This document shows positions 9,646-16,309 of a stretch of 64,000 bases of DNA, in pieces. This stretch comes from Rhodobacteraceae bacterium HLUCCA08 (GTDB lineage Bacteria; Pseudomonadota; Alphaproteobacteria; Rhodobacterales; Rhodobacteraceae). A model generated the notes under the pieces. That model was given only the letters and a program-made list of their open reading frames with translations, did no database searches and was not told the origin of the DNA. The stretch is from the NCBI GenBank assembly GCA_001314655.1, contig LJSF01000009.1, forward strand, positions 1 to 64,000, read 5' to 3'. Position 1 is the stretch's first letter, and every line of letters starts with the position of its first letter. The position numbers were made by a program, and so were the translations under genes.

Positions 9646-10466
9646 CGGACAATCCATATGCCGACGGGCGTGGCAACAAGGACGCCTCGATCACCCGGGC
9701 GGCCGGCGCCGGGGAATTGACCTCGGACAGGCATGGCCGCGCGCGCCCCGCCCCAGGCGGGCCGTTCCTGATCGGCGAGGCGATGACCGGCGGTTATGGC
9801 AAGGGCCCCGACATCCTGCATGCCTGCACCATCGCGGTGGAGGCCGGCCAGATCGCGGTGATCGTCGGCCCCAACGGCGCGGGCAAATCCACCGCCATGC
9901 GGGCGCTGTTCGGCATGCTGACCATGCGCGGCGGCTCCGTCCGGCTGGATGGCGAGGAAATCGGCGATCTCAGCCCCCAGGACCGGGTTCGCCGCGGCAT
10001 GGGCTTCGTGCCCCAGGTGCGCAACATCTTTCCGACCATGAGCGTCGAGGAAAACCTGGAAATGGGCGCCTTCATCCGCGACGACGACATCCGCGCGACC
10101 ATGGCGCAGGTCTATGACCTGTTCCCGATCCTGCGCGACAAGCGCCACCAGGCGGCCGGAGAATTGTCGGGCGGCCAGCGCCAGCAGGTCGCCGTCGGCC
10201 GGGCGCTGATGACCAAGCCGAAGGTGCTGATGCTGGACGAACCGACCGCCGGGGTCAGCCCGATCGTGATGGACGAACTCTTTGACCGGATCATCGAGGT
10301 CGCCCGCACCGGGCTGCCCGTCCTGATGGTCGAACAGAATGCCCGACAGGCGCTGGAGATCGCCGATATGGGCTATGTGCTGGTCCAGGGCCGCAATGCC
10401 CATACCGGCACCGGGCGGGATTTGTTGGCGGACGAAGACGTTCGGCGCAGTTTCCTGGGAGGATGA
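9642..10466 (+). CDS. Liv-type ABC transporter ATP-binding protein (LivF-like) with N-terminal extension
   Basis: 274 residues, about 40 longer than a typical LivF. The first 45 residues ([20 protein letters not shown] and onward) are polar, Pro/Gly-rich and outside the ABC fold. The rest is canonical: Walker [10 protein letters not shown] (about 76-84), signature [15 protein letters not shown], Walker [14 protein letters not shown] and switch [15 protein letters not shown]. It pairs with the preceding LivG-like ATPase. The start at 9642 overlaps the upstream stop; no later ATG with a good Shine-Dalgarno is evident, so the extension is probably real. Confidence 0.92.
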   Translation: MTDNPYADGRGNKDASITRAAGAGELTSDRHGRARPAPGGPFLIGEAMTGGYGKGPDILHACTIAVEAGQIAVIVGPNGAGKSTAMRALFGMLTMRGGSVRLDGEEIGDLSPQDRVRRGMGFVPQVRNIFPTMSVEENLEMGAFIRDDDIRATMAQVYDLFPILRDKRHQAAGELSGGQRQQVAVGRALMTKPKVLMLDEPTAGVSPIVMDELFDRIIEVARTGLPVLMVEQNARQALEIADMGYVLVQGRNAHTGTGRDLLADEDVRRSFLGG

Positions 10467-10471
10467 CGGGA

Positions 10472-10852
10472 ATGACGATGACATTTGCACGGCCCCTGGC
10501 GGCGCTGGCCGCGCTGGCCCTGACCGCGGGCTGCATCGAAACCGCGCCGGGCGGCAGCCAGGCGACCGGGATCTCGGGCGACTGCCTGTTCACCGAGGAA
10601 CTCCGCAATGGCCAGCGCGGCCCGGCCAACTGGACGCTGCTGGTGTCGCCCGGCGCGGTCGTGGTGCCCGGCAGCGGCTCCTGGGTGGCCGCCACCCGCC
10701 GGACCGCCGCGGGCGGCGCGGTGATCGAATTCGAAACCGGCCCGGCGCTGGAGACCGTCACCGTCGGCCCGGGCGGCGACGCGCTGTGGGAGATCCGCTT
10801 TTTCGAGGGCGGCGTGCTGATCTACATGGGGCGCTGCGACCTGTCGGGCTAG
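10472..10852 (+). CDS. Small putative lipoprotein embedded in the Liv operon
   Basis: 126 residues starting MTMTFARPLAALAALALTAG, then Cys in a lipobox (LTAGC), so probably lipidated and periplasm-facing. The rest is a small beta-rich domain with two more Cys (GDCLF and GRCDLSG) that could form a disulphide. No family recognised. ATG at 10463 overlaps the preceding stop but has GGGAGG immediately adjacent; ATG at 10472 is spaced nine bases from it and is preferred. Its place between the ATPase and permease genes suggests a transporter accessory role, which is inference only. Confidence 0.72.
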   Translation: MTMTFARPLAALAALALTAGCIETAPGGSQATGISGDCLFTEELRNGQRGPANWTLLVSPGAVVVPGSGSWVAATRRTAAGGAVIEFETGPALETVTVGPGGDALWEIRFFEGGVLIYMGRCDLSG

Positions 10853-10927
10853 GCTGCCCTGCCCCCCTTGGCGCCATGCTCCGCACCGCCGAACAGACGA
10901 CGATATTCAGCAAAAAGGAAATAGACG

Positions 10928-11305
10928 ATGACCCGGACCCTTGCCACCGCCCTTCTGTGCACCCTGCCGCTTGCCGCCCAGGCGCAGGAGGCGCGCAGCC
11001 TGTCCTGCCAGACCCGCGGCTTCTGCACCAACGATGTCAGCTGCAGCCCCGATGACGCGGTGCTGCTGGTCGACCTTCTGGAAAACGGCACCGCGCTGTT
11101 CGGCTGGGACGGTCAGACCCGCTTTGCCGGGATCCCGGTCGAAAAGGACGGCCTGACCATCTACATGGCGCTGGACGGGTCGGTCGCGGTGCAGCAATTC
11201 ACCCTGGCCGACGACCTGGAGGCGACGATGTCGGTGCAGACGATCATCTTCGACAATCTCTACCATTCCATCCAGGCGTTGACCTGCGTCGAAACCGTGG
11301 GCTAG
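10928..11305 (+). CDS. Small secreted protein embedded in the Liv operon
   Basis: 125 residues with a clear Sec signal peptide ending AAQAQEA. The mature part has five cysteines (SCQTRGFCTNDVSCSPDD near its start and LTCVETVG at the end), consistent with disulphide bonding in the periplasm. No recognised family. AAGGAA lies upstream of the ATG. It is the second of two small exported proteins lying between the ATPase and permease genes. The two do not look alike in sequence, so this is not a simple duplication. Confidence 0.72.
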   Translation: MTRTLATALLCTLPLAAQAQEARSLSCQTRGFCTNDVSCSPDDAVLLVDLLENGTALFGWDGQTRFAGIPVEKDGLTIYMALDGSVAVQQFTLADDLEATMSVQTIIFDNLYHSIQALTCVETVG

Positions 11306-11339
11306 ACGTCCGGGCCGGGATCAAGGGGGCAACCGGGGC

Positions 11340-12350
11340 ATGGATATTCTCAACGGGCTGGTGATGCTGGCCAATTTCGTGCTGATCCCGGCCATGGCCT
11401 ATGGCGCGCAGCTCGCGCTGGGGGCCCTGGGCGTGACGCTGATCTATGCGATCCTGCGGTTCTCCAACTTCGCCCATGGCGATACCATGGCCTTCGGCAC
11501 CGCGATCACCGTGCTGGCCACCTGGGGGCTGCAAGCGGCCGGCGTGTCGATCGCGCCCCTGCCCACGGCGTTGCTGGCCCTGCCGGTCGGCATCTTCGGC
11601 GCGACGGCGCTGGTGCTGCTGACCGATCGGGCCGTCTATCGCTTCTACCGGGCGCAGCGGGCGAAACCGATCTATCTGGTGATCGTCTCGATGGGGGTGA
11701 TGTTCGTCTATAACGGGCTGACCCGCTTCGTGATCGGCGTCGACAGCCAGAATTTCGCCGATGGTGAACGGTTCCTGATCGAACCGCGGCAATTCAAGGC
11801 CTGGTCGGGGCTGGACCAGGCGCTGGGGCTGCGCACCAGCACGGCGATCACCCTGGTGGTGGCGCTGGTGGTGATGGTGGCCTTGTTCCGGTTCCTCAAC
11901 CGCACCCGCACCGGCAAATCCATGCGCGCGTTTTCCGACAACGAGGACCTGGCGCTGTTGTCGGGCATCAACCCCGAGCGCGTGGTGATGATCACCTGGC
12001 TGATCGCCGCGGCGCTGGCGACCACGGCCGGGGTGCTTTACGGCCTCGACAAGAGCTTTGACCCCTTCACCTATTTCCAGCTTCTGCTGCCGATCTTCGC
12101 CGCCGCCATCGTCGGTGGCATCGGCAACCCGGTCGGCGCCATCGTCGGCGGCTTCGTCATCGCCTTTTCCGAGGTGCTGCTGGTCTATCCGCTGGGCGGC
12201 GTGCTGCGTTACCTGTTGCCCGAGGGCATCGAACCCGAGGGGCTGCTGCAATTGCTGAGCACCGATTACAAGTTCGCCGTCAGCTTTGCGATCCTGGTGA
12301 TCGTGCTGCTGTTCCGGCCGACCGGCCTGTTCCGGGGACAGACGCTATGA
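11340..12350 (+). CDS. Liv-type ABC transporter permease (LivH-like)
   Basis: 336 residues, strongly hydrophobic with about eight membrane segments. LivH signatures include LGALGVTLIYAILRFSNFAH near the N-terminus, the EAA-like AFSDNEDLALLSGINPERV loop and AAIVGGIGNPVGAIVGGFVI near residue 260. It forms half of the inner-membrane channel with the next gene, which it overlaps by four bases (ATGA). An unusually long N-terminal stretch precedes the first conserved helix. Confidence 0.93.
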   Translation: MDILNGLVMLANFVLIPAMAYGAQLALGALGVTLIYAILRFSNFAHGDTMAFGTAITVLATWGLQAAGVSIAPLPTALLALPVGIFGATALVLLTDRAVYRFYRAQRAKPIYLVIVSMGVMFVYNGLTRFVIGVDSQNFADGERFLIEPRQFKAWSGLDQALGLRTSTAITLVVALVVMVALFRFLNRTRTGKSMRAFSDNEDLALLSGINPERVVMITWLIAAALATTAGVLYGLDKSFDPFTYFQLLLPIFAAAIVGGIGNPVGAIVGGFVIAFSEVLLVYPLGGVLRYLLPEGIEPEGLLQLLSTDYKFAVSFAILVIVLLFRPTGLFRGQTL

Positions 12351-13645
12351 GCAACCGGACGGGCATGATCCTGGCCTATGCGGTCATGGCGGTATTGATC
12401 GCGGGCACCGGGGTTCTGCAAAGCTGGAATTCGGCGCTGAACATCCTGAATTTCTGCCTGATCTACGCGATCATGTCGCTGGGCGTGAACCTGCAATGGG
12501 GCTATGCGGGGCTGTTCAACGTCGGCGTGATGGGGTTCACCGCCCTGGGCGGGCTGGCGGCGGTGCTGGTGGCCATGCCGCCGGTCCCCGAGGCCTGGAA
12601 TGCCGGCGGGCCGCGGATCCTGGCCGGGCTGGCCCTTGGGGCGGGCGTCATCATCGCCGCGATGCTGGCCTGGCGCCGCCTGCCCGGTCGGGTCGCCGGC
12701 TGGGCCACCGCGGCGATCCTGGTCGCGGGGTTCTTCGCCTATCGCGCGGTCTTCGACCCCGGCGTCGCGGCGGTCGAGAGCGTGAACGCGTCCTTGCAGG
12801 GCTATATGGGGGGGCTGGGCCTGCCGGTGCTGGTCGCCTGGCCGGTCGGCGGGCTGCTGGCCGCCGGGGCGGCCTGGGCGATCGGCAAGGTCGCGCTGGG
12901 GCTGCGCTCGGATTACCTGGCCATCGCCACGCTGGGCATCGCCGAGATCGTCATCGCAATCATGAAGGCCGAGGAATGGCTGGCCCGCGGGGTCAAGAAC
13001 GTCGCCGGCATCCCGCGCCCGGTGCCCGACGCGGTCGATCTGCAGTCGAGCCCCGCCTTCGTCGAACGCGCCGCGGCGCTGGGCGCCGACCCGGTCACCG
13101 CCTCGACCATCGCGGTCAAGCTGGGCTACAGCCTGTATTTCACCGTTGTGCTGATCGTGGTGCTGATCCTGGCGCAGCTGGCGCTGAATTCGCCCTGGGG
13201 CCGGATGATGCGCGCCATTCGCGACAACGAGGTCGCCGCCGAGGCCATGGGCAAGGACGTGACCGCCCGCCACCTGCAGATCTTCGTCATGGGCTGTTTC
13301 CTGGTCGGTCTGGCGGGCGCGATGATGACCACGCTCGACGGCCAGCTCACGCCCGGGTCGTATCAGCCGCTGCGCTTCACCTTCCTGATCTGGGTGATGG
13401 TGATCGTCGGCGGGTCGGGCAACAATTACGGCGCGGTGCTGGGGGCTTTCCTGATCTGGTTCCTCTGGGTCCAGGTCGAACCCCTGGGCGGCGCGCTGAT
13501 CGACCAGGTCACGTCTGTGATGCAGGACGGCTGGCTCAAGACCCGGCTGATCGAGTTTTCGGGCCAGATGCGCCTGCTGGTGATGGGGGTGATCCTGCTG
13601 GCGATGATGCGCTTCGCGCCGCGTGGGCTGATCCCGGAACGCTGA
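12347..13645 (+). CDS. Liv-type ABC transporter permease (LivM-like)
   Basis: 432 residues with multiple membrane helices, longer than LivH as usual for LivM. Diagnostic segments are IYAIMSLGVNLQWGYAGLFN near residue 45, RSDYLAIATLGIAEIVIAIM, the EAA-type loop RAIRDNEVAAEAMGKDVTAR and IVGGSGNNYGAVLGAFLIWF. Second half of the import channel; last gene of the operon. A GC hairpin without a U-tract follows at 13646-13670. Confidence 0.93.
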   Translation: MSNRTGMILAYAVMAVLIAGTGVLQSWNSALNILNFCLIYAIMSLGVNLQWGYAGLFNVGVMGFTALGGLAAVLVAMPPVPEAWNAGGPRILAGLALGAGVIIAAMLAWRRLPGRVAGWATAAILVAGFFAYRAVFDPGVAAVESVNASLQGYMGGLGLPVLVAWPVGGLLAAGAAWAIGKVALGLRSDYLAIATLGIAEIVIAIMKAEEWLARGVKNVAGIPRPVPDAVDLQSSPAFVERAAALGADPVTASTIAVKLGYSLYFTVVLIVVLILAQLALNSPWGRMMRAIRDNEVAAEAMGKDVTARHLQIFVMGCFLVGLAGAMMTTLDGQLTPGSYQPLRFTFLIWVMVIVGGSGNNYGAVLGAFLIWFLWVQVEPLGGALIDQVTSVMQDGWLKTRLIEFSGQMRLLVMGVILLAMMRFAPRGLIPER

Positions 13646-13690
13646 CGGGCGGCCCGCCAGGGACCGCCCGCCGCGCGGATCGTCGGCCGA

Positions 13691-14218
13691 TCAGAAGGAA
13701 TAATCCATCCGCAGACCGATCTCCTGGTTCTCGACCGCGATGCCGGAGCCGTTGAAATCGTCGTTCTGCTCGACGATCAGCTCGGCGCCGACCCGGAACC
13801 GGTCGTTGATCGCATAAGAGCCACCAGCGCCCAGAACCAGCATCGTGTCGCTGGTGCCGTTGATGTCGGCATCGGCGACACCGGCCACGCCATAGGCCAT
13901 GAAGGCCCCGGCATCATAGCCCAGGATCCCCTTCAGACGGTTGCTCTCCATGTCGACGGCCAGAGTGTCGAGTTCGCTTTGCGTATGCTGGATCTCGCCG
14001 CCGACCACGACATTGCCCATATCGTGCAGATAGCCGGCATGGACGCCGAAATTGGCGTAATCATCGGTAACCAGCCCGTTGGCGAAGTCGAACCCGCCCG
14101 CCCCGACCGAGACGCCGGCATAGGCGCCGGACCAGTCGGTGTCCAACCCCTGCGCCTGGGCGGCGCCGGCGGTGGCAAGGGCGAAAACGGCAGCGGTGAT
14201 GTGCTGGATGCGGAACAT
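13691..14218 (-). CDS. Outer-membrane beta-barrel protein (OmpX/Omp25-like), paralogue 1
   Basis: 175 residues: a signal peptide (cleavage after GAAQAQG), then alternating beta strands with aromatic girdles and a final strand EIGLRMDYSF ending in Phe, the outer-membrane barrel C-signature. Motifs include WSGAYAGVSVGAGGFDF and GYLHDMGNVVVGGEIQHTQ. Related in layout and sequence to the next minus-strand gene (14591-15202), so the two look like tandem paralogues. Function probably structural or surface; no ligand can be inferred. AAAGGA lies before the start. Confidence 0.85.
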   Translation of the reverse strand: MFRIQHITAAVFALATAGAAQAQGLDTDWSGAYAGVSVGAGGFDFANGLVTDDYANFGVHAGYLHDMGNVVVGGEIQHTQSELDTLAVDMESNRLKGILGYDAGAFMAYGVAGVADADINGTSDTMLVLGAGGSYAINDRFRVGAELIVEQNDDFNGSGIAVENQEIGLRMDYSF

Positions 14219-14590
14219 GTCAAAGTCCTTTCTTTCAATAGGGGCCGGAGCGAGCGCGCCGATCCCGGGGGCAGATCGCCGGTGATGTCCGGCGGTGAGG
14301 GTCAGGCCGGGAAATATCCGGCTGATCCCATGCTGAACCGGGGCGCGGGAAATCGCAGGTCAGGGAATCCGGGCCATGGCGGAGCGTCGCCCGGGCTGTA
14401 ACAATCCGCCCGGTTCCGATGTAATCGCGTGAAGGCCCGCGCAGGCCCGCCTCTGAAAACATTGGAAATTTTTGGCAAGGTCGGGATATCCCGCCTGTGT
14501 CGGTCATGCCGCGTCCGGTGCGGCGGCACGAAAAAACCCGCCGCGCGGCGTGCGCACGGCGGGTCTGGTGAGGGTCGGAACCTGGCCGGT
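14219..14590. other. 372-base gap between the two barrel genes
   Basis: No convincing gene. It contains the terminator of the upstream barrel gene (14531-14564) and presumably the promoter and leader of the 13691-14218 gene. A 90-codon minus-strand frame here (14235-14507) has atypical composition, rich in Pro, Arg and Cys without domain character, and no Shine-Dalgarno, and is not called. A relatively AT-rich patch at about 14455-14475 could be promoter DNA; no clear -35/-10 pair was identified. Confidence 0.6.
14531..14564 (-). terminator. Rho-independent terminator of the second barrel gene
   Basis: The inverted repeat ACCCGCCG (14536-14543) / CGGCGGGT (14557-14564), with further GC pairing inside, is followed on the minus strand by six T residues (14536-14531). 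It lies 27 bases beyond the stop of the 14591-15202 gene. A textbook intrinsic terminator. Confidence 0.88.
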
Positions 14591-15202
14591 TCAGAATTCG
14601 TAGTTCAGCCGCAGCAGCACTTCGCGGTTCTCGTAGGGCAGGCCGTCCAGCTCGTCGAGGTCGTCGACCACGTATTCGATGCCGGCGCGGATCCGGTTGG
14701 TCACGCGCAGCTCGGCCCCGGCGCCATAGGTCAGCCCGCTGCCGCTGTCGCCGAAGAAGCTGTCGACGCTGGCGGCCCCGACGAAGGCGAAGGGCATCAC
14801 CCGCCCGCCATCATAGCCCACGATCCCCTTGAGCCGCAGGGTCGAGGCATCGTCGGTGGCCGCCTGGTCATCGGTCGACTGGATCACGTATTGCAACTCG
14901 CCCCCGACCAGGACAGGGCCGAGATCGCGCAGATAGCCGACCTGGGCACCGTAGACATCGGTATCATAGGTCAGCGACGAGGTGGGCGAGGCGTCCTGGG
15001 TGATCTCGCCGGTGCCGAAAGCCAGGCCGGCATAGAGCCCGTCCCAGCTGGGCGACACGACCGGCGGCGCCACCGGGACCGGGTCGGGGACCGGCACGGC
15101 ATCACCCGCCGCCATGGCCGCGCCGGCAAGGAAGGTGCTGGCCAGGAAACTGCCGGCCAATGCAACGCGCATTGTTTTTCTTGTCTTGGAAAAGGTCTTC
15201 AT
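14591..15202 (-). CDS. Outer-membrane beta-barrel protein (OmpX/Omp25-like), paralogue 2
   Basis: 203 residues with a signal peptide (ending GAAMAAGD), a Pro/Val-rich linker (VPVPDPVPVAPPVV) and a barrel domain: WDGLYAGLAFGTG, GYLRDLGPVLVGGELQYV, RLKGIVGYDGGRVMPFAFVG and the terminal strand LLRLNYEF with C-terminal Phe. It shares the G-Y-L-x-D-x-G then V-G-G-E pattern with the neighbouring barrel. The start at 15202 is preceded by AAGGAG; an upstream extension of 17 codons lacks one. Ends at its own terminator, so it is transcribed separately from the next barrel gene. Confidence 0.85.
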   Translation of the reverse strand: MKTFSKTRKTMRVALAGSFLASTFLAGAAMAAGDAVPVPDPVPVAPPVVSPSWDGLYAGLAFGTGEITQDASPTSSLTYDTDVYGAQVGYLRDLGPVLVGGELQYVIQSTDDQAATDDASTLRLKGIVGYDGGRVMPFAFVGAASVDSFFGDSGSGLTYGAGAELRVTNRIRAGIEYVVDDLDELDGLPYENREVLLRLNYEF

Positions 15203-15359
15203 GGGGTAACTCCTTGTCATCGGAGGCCGCAGGGCACCGACTGCGCCCCGCAAGACACCTTTCCCAGGGTAATATGCCCCTGCCGCATCGGGCGAGACCG
15301 CGGCGCGACGAAGGCACCGAGTTGTTGCGTGGCGGTGACGCCGACCGGCGAAATCCCGC

Positions 15360-16232
15360 CTAATCCAGCGCCCGCAGCCGCCGGATCAGGCTCGACGTGT
15401 CCCAGCGGCCGCCGCCCATGCGCTGCACATCCTTGTAGAACTGGTCGACCAGGGCGGTCACCGGCAGGCTGGCACCGAGTTCATCAGCGGCATCGAGGCA
15501 GATCCCGAGGTCCTTGCGCATCCAGTCGACGGCAAAGCCGTGTTCGAAAGCGTCGTCCAGCATCGTCCGGTAGCGGTTCGTCATCTGCCAGGATCCGGCC
15601 GCGCCGCCGCCGATCACCTCGACCACCGCGCGCCCGTCGAGGCCCGCCTTCTGCGCGAAATGCAGCCCCTCGGACAGGCCCTGGACCAGCCCGGCGATGC
15701 AGATCTGGTTGACCATCTTGCACAGCTGCCCGGCGCCGCTGTCGCCCAGCCGGCGGCAGGTCTTGGCATAGGCGTCGATCACCGGCGCGGCGCGGTCGTA
15801 ATCGTCCTGCGCGCCGCCGCACATCACCACCAGCTGGCCGTTCTCGGCCCCCGCCTGCCCGCCGGAAACGGGCGCATCGACGAATCCGACCCCGCTATCG
15901 GCAGCGATGGCGTGCAACGCGCGCGTGACCCTGGCCGACACCGTGGTGTGATCGACGAACACCGCGCCCGCCGCCATGCCGGAAAAGGCGCCGTCCTCGC
16001 CCAGGCAGATGCTGCGCAGGTCGTCGTCATTGCCGACGCAGGCCATGACGAATTCGGCCCCCTCGGCCGCCGCGCGCGGGGTCGGCGCGGCCCGCCCGCC
16101 ATGCTGCGCCGCCCAGGCCCCGGCCTTGGTGGCGGTCCGGTTGCAGACCGTCACGTCATGTCCCGCCGCTGCCAGATGCCCGGCCATCGGATAGCCCATC
16201 ACACCCAGCCCCAGAAACGCCACCCTGGCCAT
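15360..16232 (-). CDS. NAD(P)-dependent beta-hydroxyacid dehydrogenase (3-hydroxyisobutyrate dehydrogenase family)
   Basis: 290 residues. The N-terminal Rossmann motif is FLGLGVMGYPMAGHLAAAG, then the substrate-site block VDHTTVSA, the DAPVSGGQAGAENG signature and the catalytic Lys in GQLCKMVNQ. Family members oxidise 3-hydroxyisobutyrate, tartronate semialdehyde or related short hydroxyacids. No mmsA, hyi or valine-pathway gene lies nearby, so the substrate is open. It starts 77 bases from the divergent penicillin-acylase gene. Confidence 0.9.
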   Translation of the reverse strand: MARVAFLGLGVMGYPMAGHLAAAGHDVTVCNRTATKAGAWAAQHGGRAAPTPRAAAEGAEFVMACVGNDDDLRSICLGEDGAFSGMAAGAVFVDHTTVSARVTRALHAIAADSGVGFVDAPVSGGQAGAENGQLVVMCGGAQDDYDRAAPVIDAYAKTCRRLGDSGAGQLCKMVNQICIAGLVQGLSEGLHFAQKAGLDGRAVVEVIGGGAAGSWQMTNRYRTMLDDAFEHGFAVDWMRKDLGICLDAADELGASLPVTALVDQFYKDVQRMGGGRWDTSSLIRRLRALD

Positions 16233-16309
16233 CGCGGCCTCCCTTGCCTTTGCCCATGTTGCGGGGATACCAACCGAAAGCGCAGTCCCCCGTCAACCAG
16301 AGGCGATGC

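Noticed and set aside
4966-9657. Very long minus-strand reading frame of over 1500 codons
   Set aside because: Only its last 456 codons match a protein family (class II DAHP synthase). The rest lies opposite the GlxA and Liv genes, has Arg/Gly/His-rich random composition and is an effect of high GC.
13646-13670. GC hairpin after the LivM-like gene
   Set aside because: The seven-pair stem has an 11-base loop and no U-tract, so it is not called a terminator.
14235-14507. 90-codon frame between the barrel genes
   Set aside because: No Shine-Dalgarno, no domain features and a composition rich in Arg, Pro and Cys.
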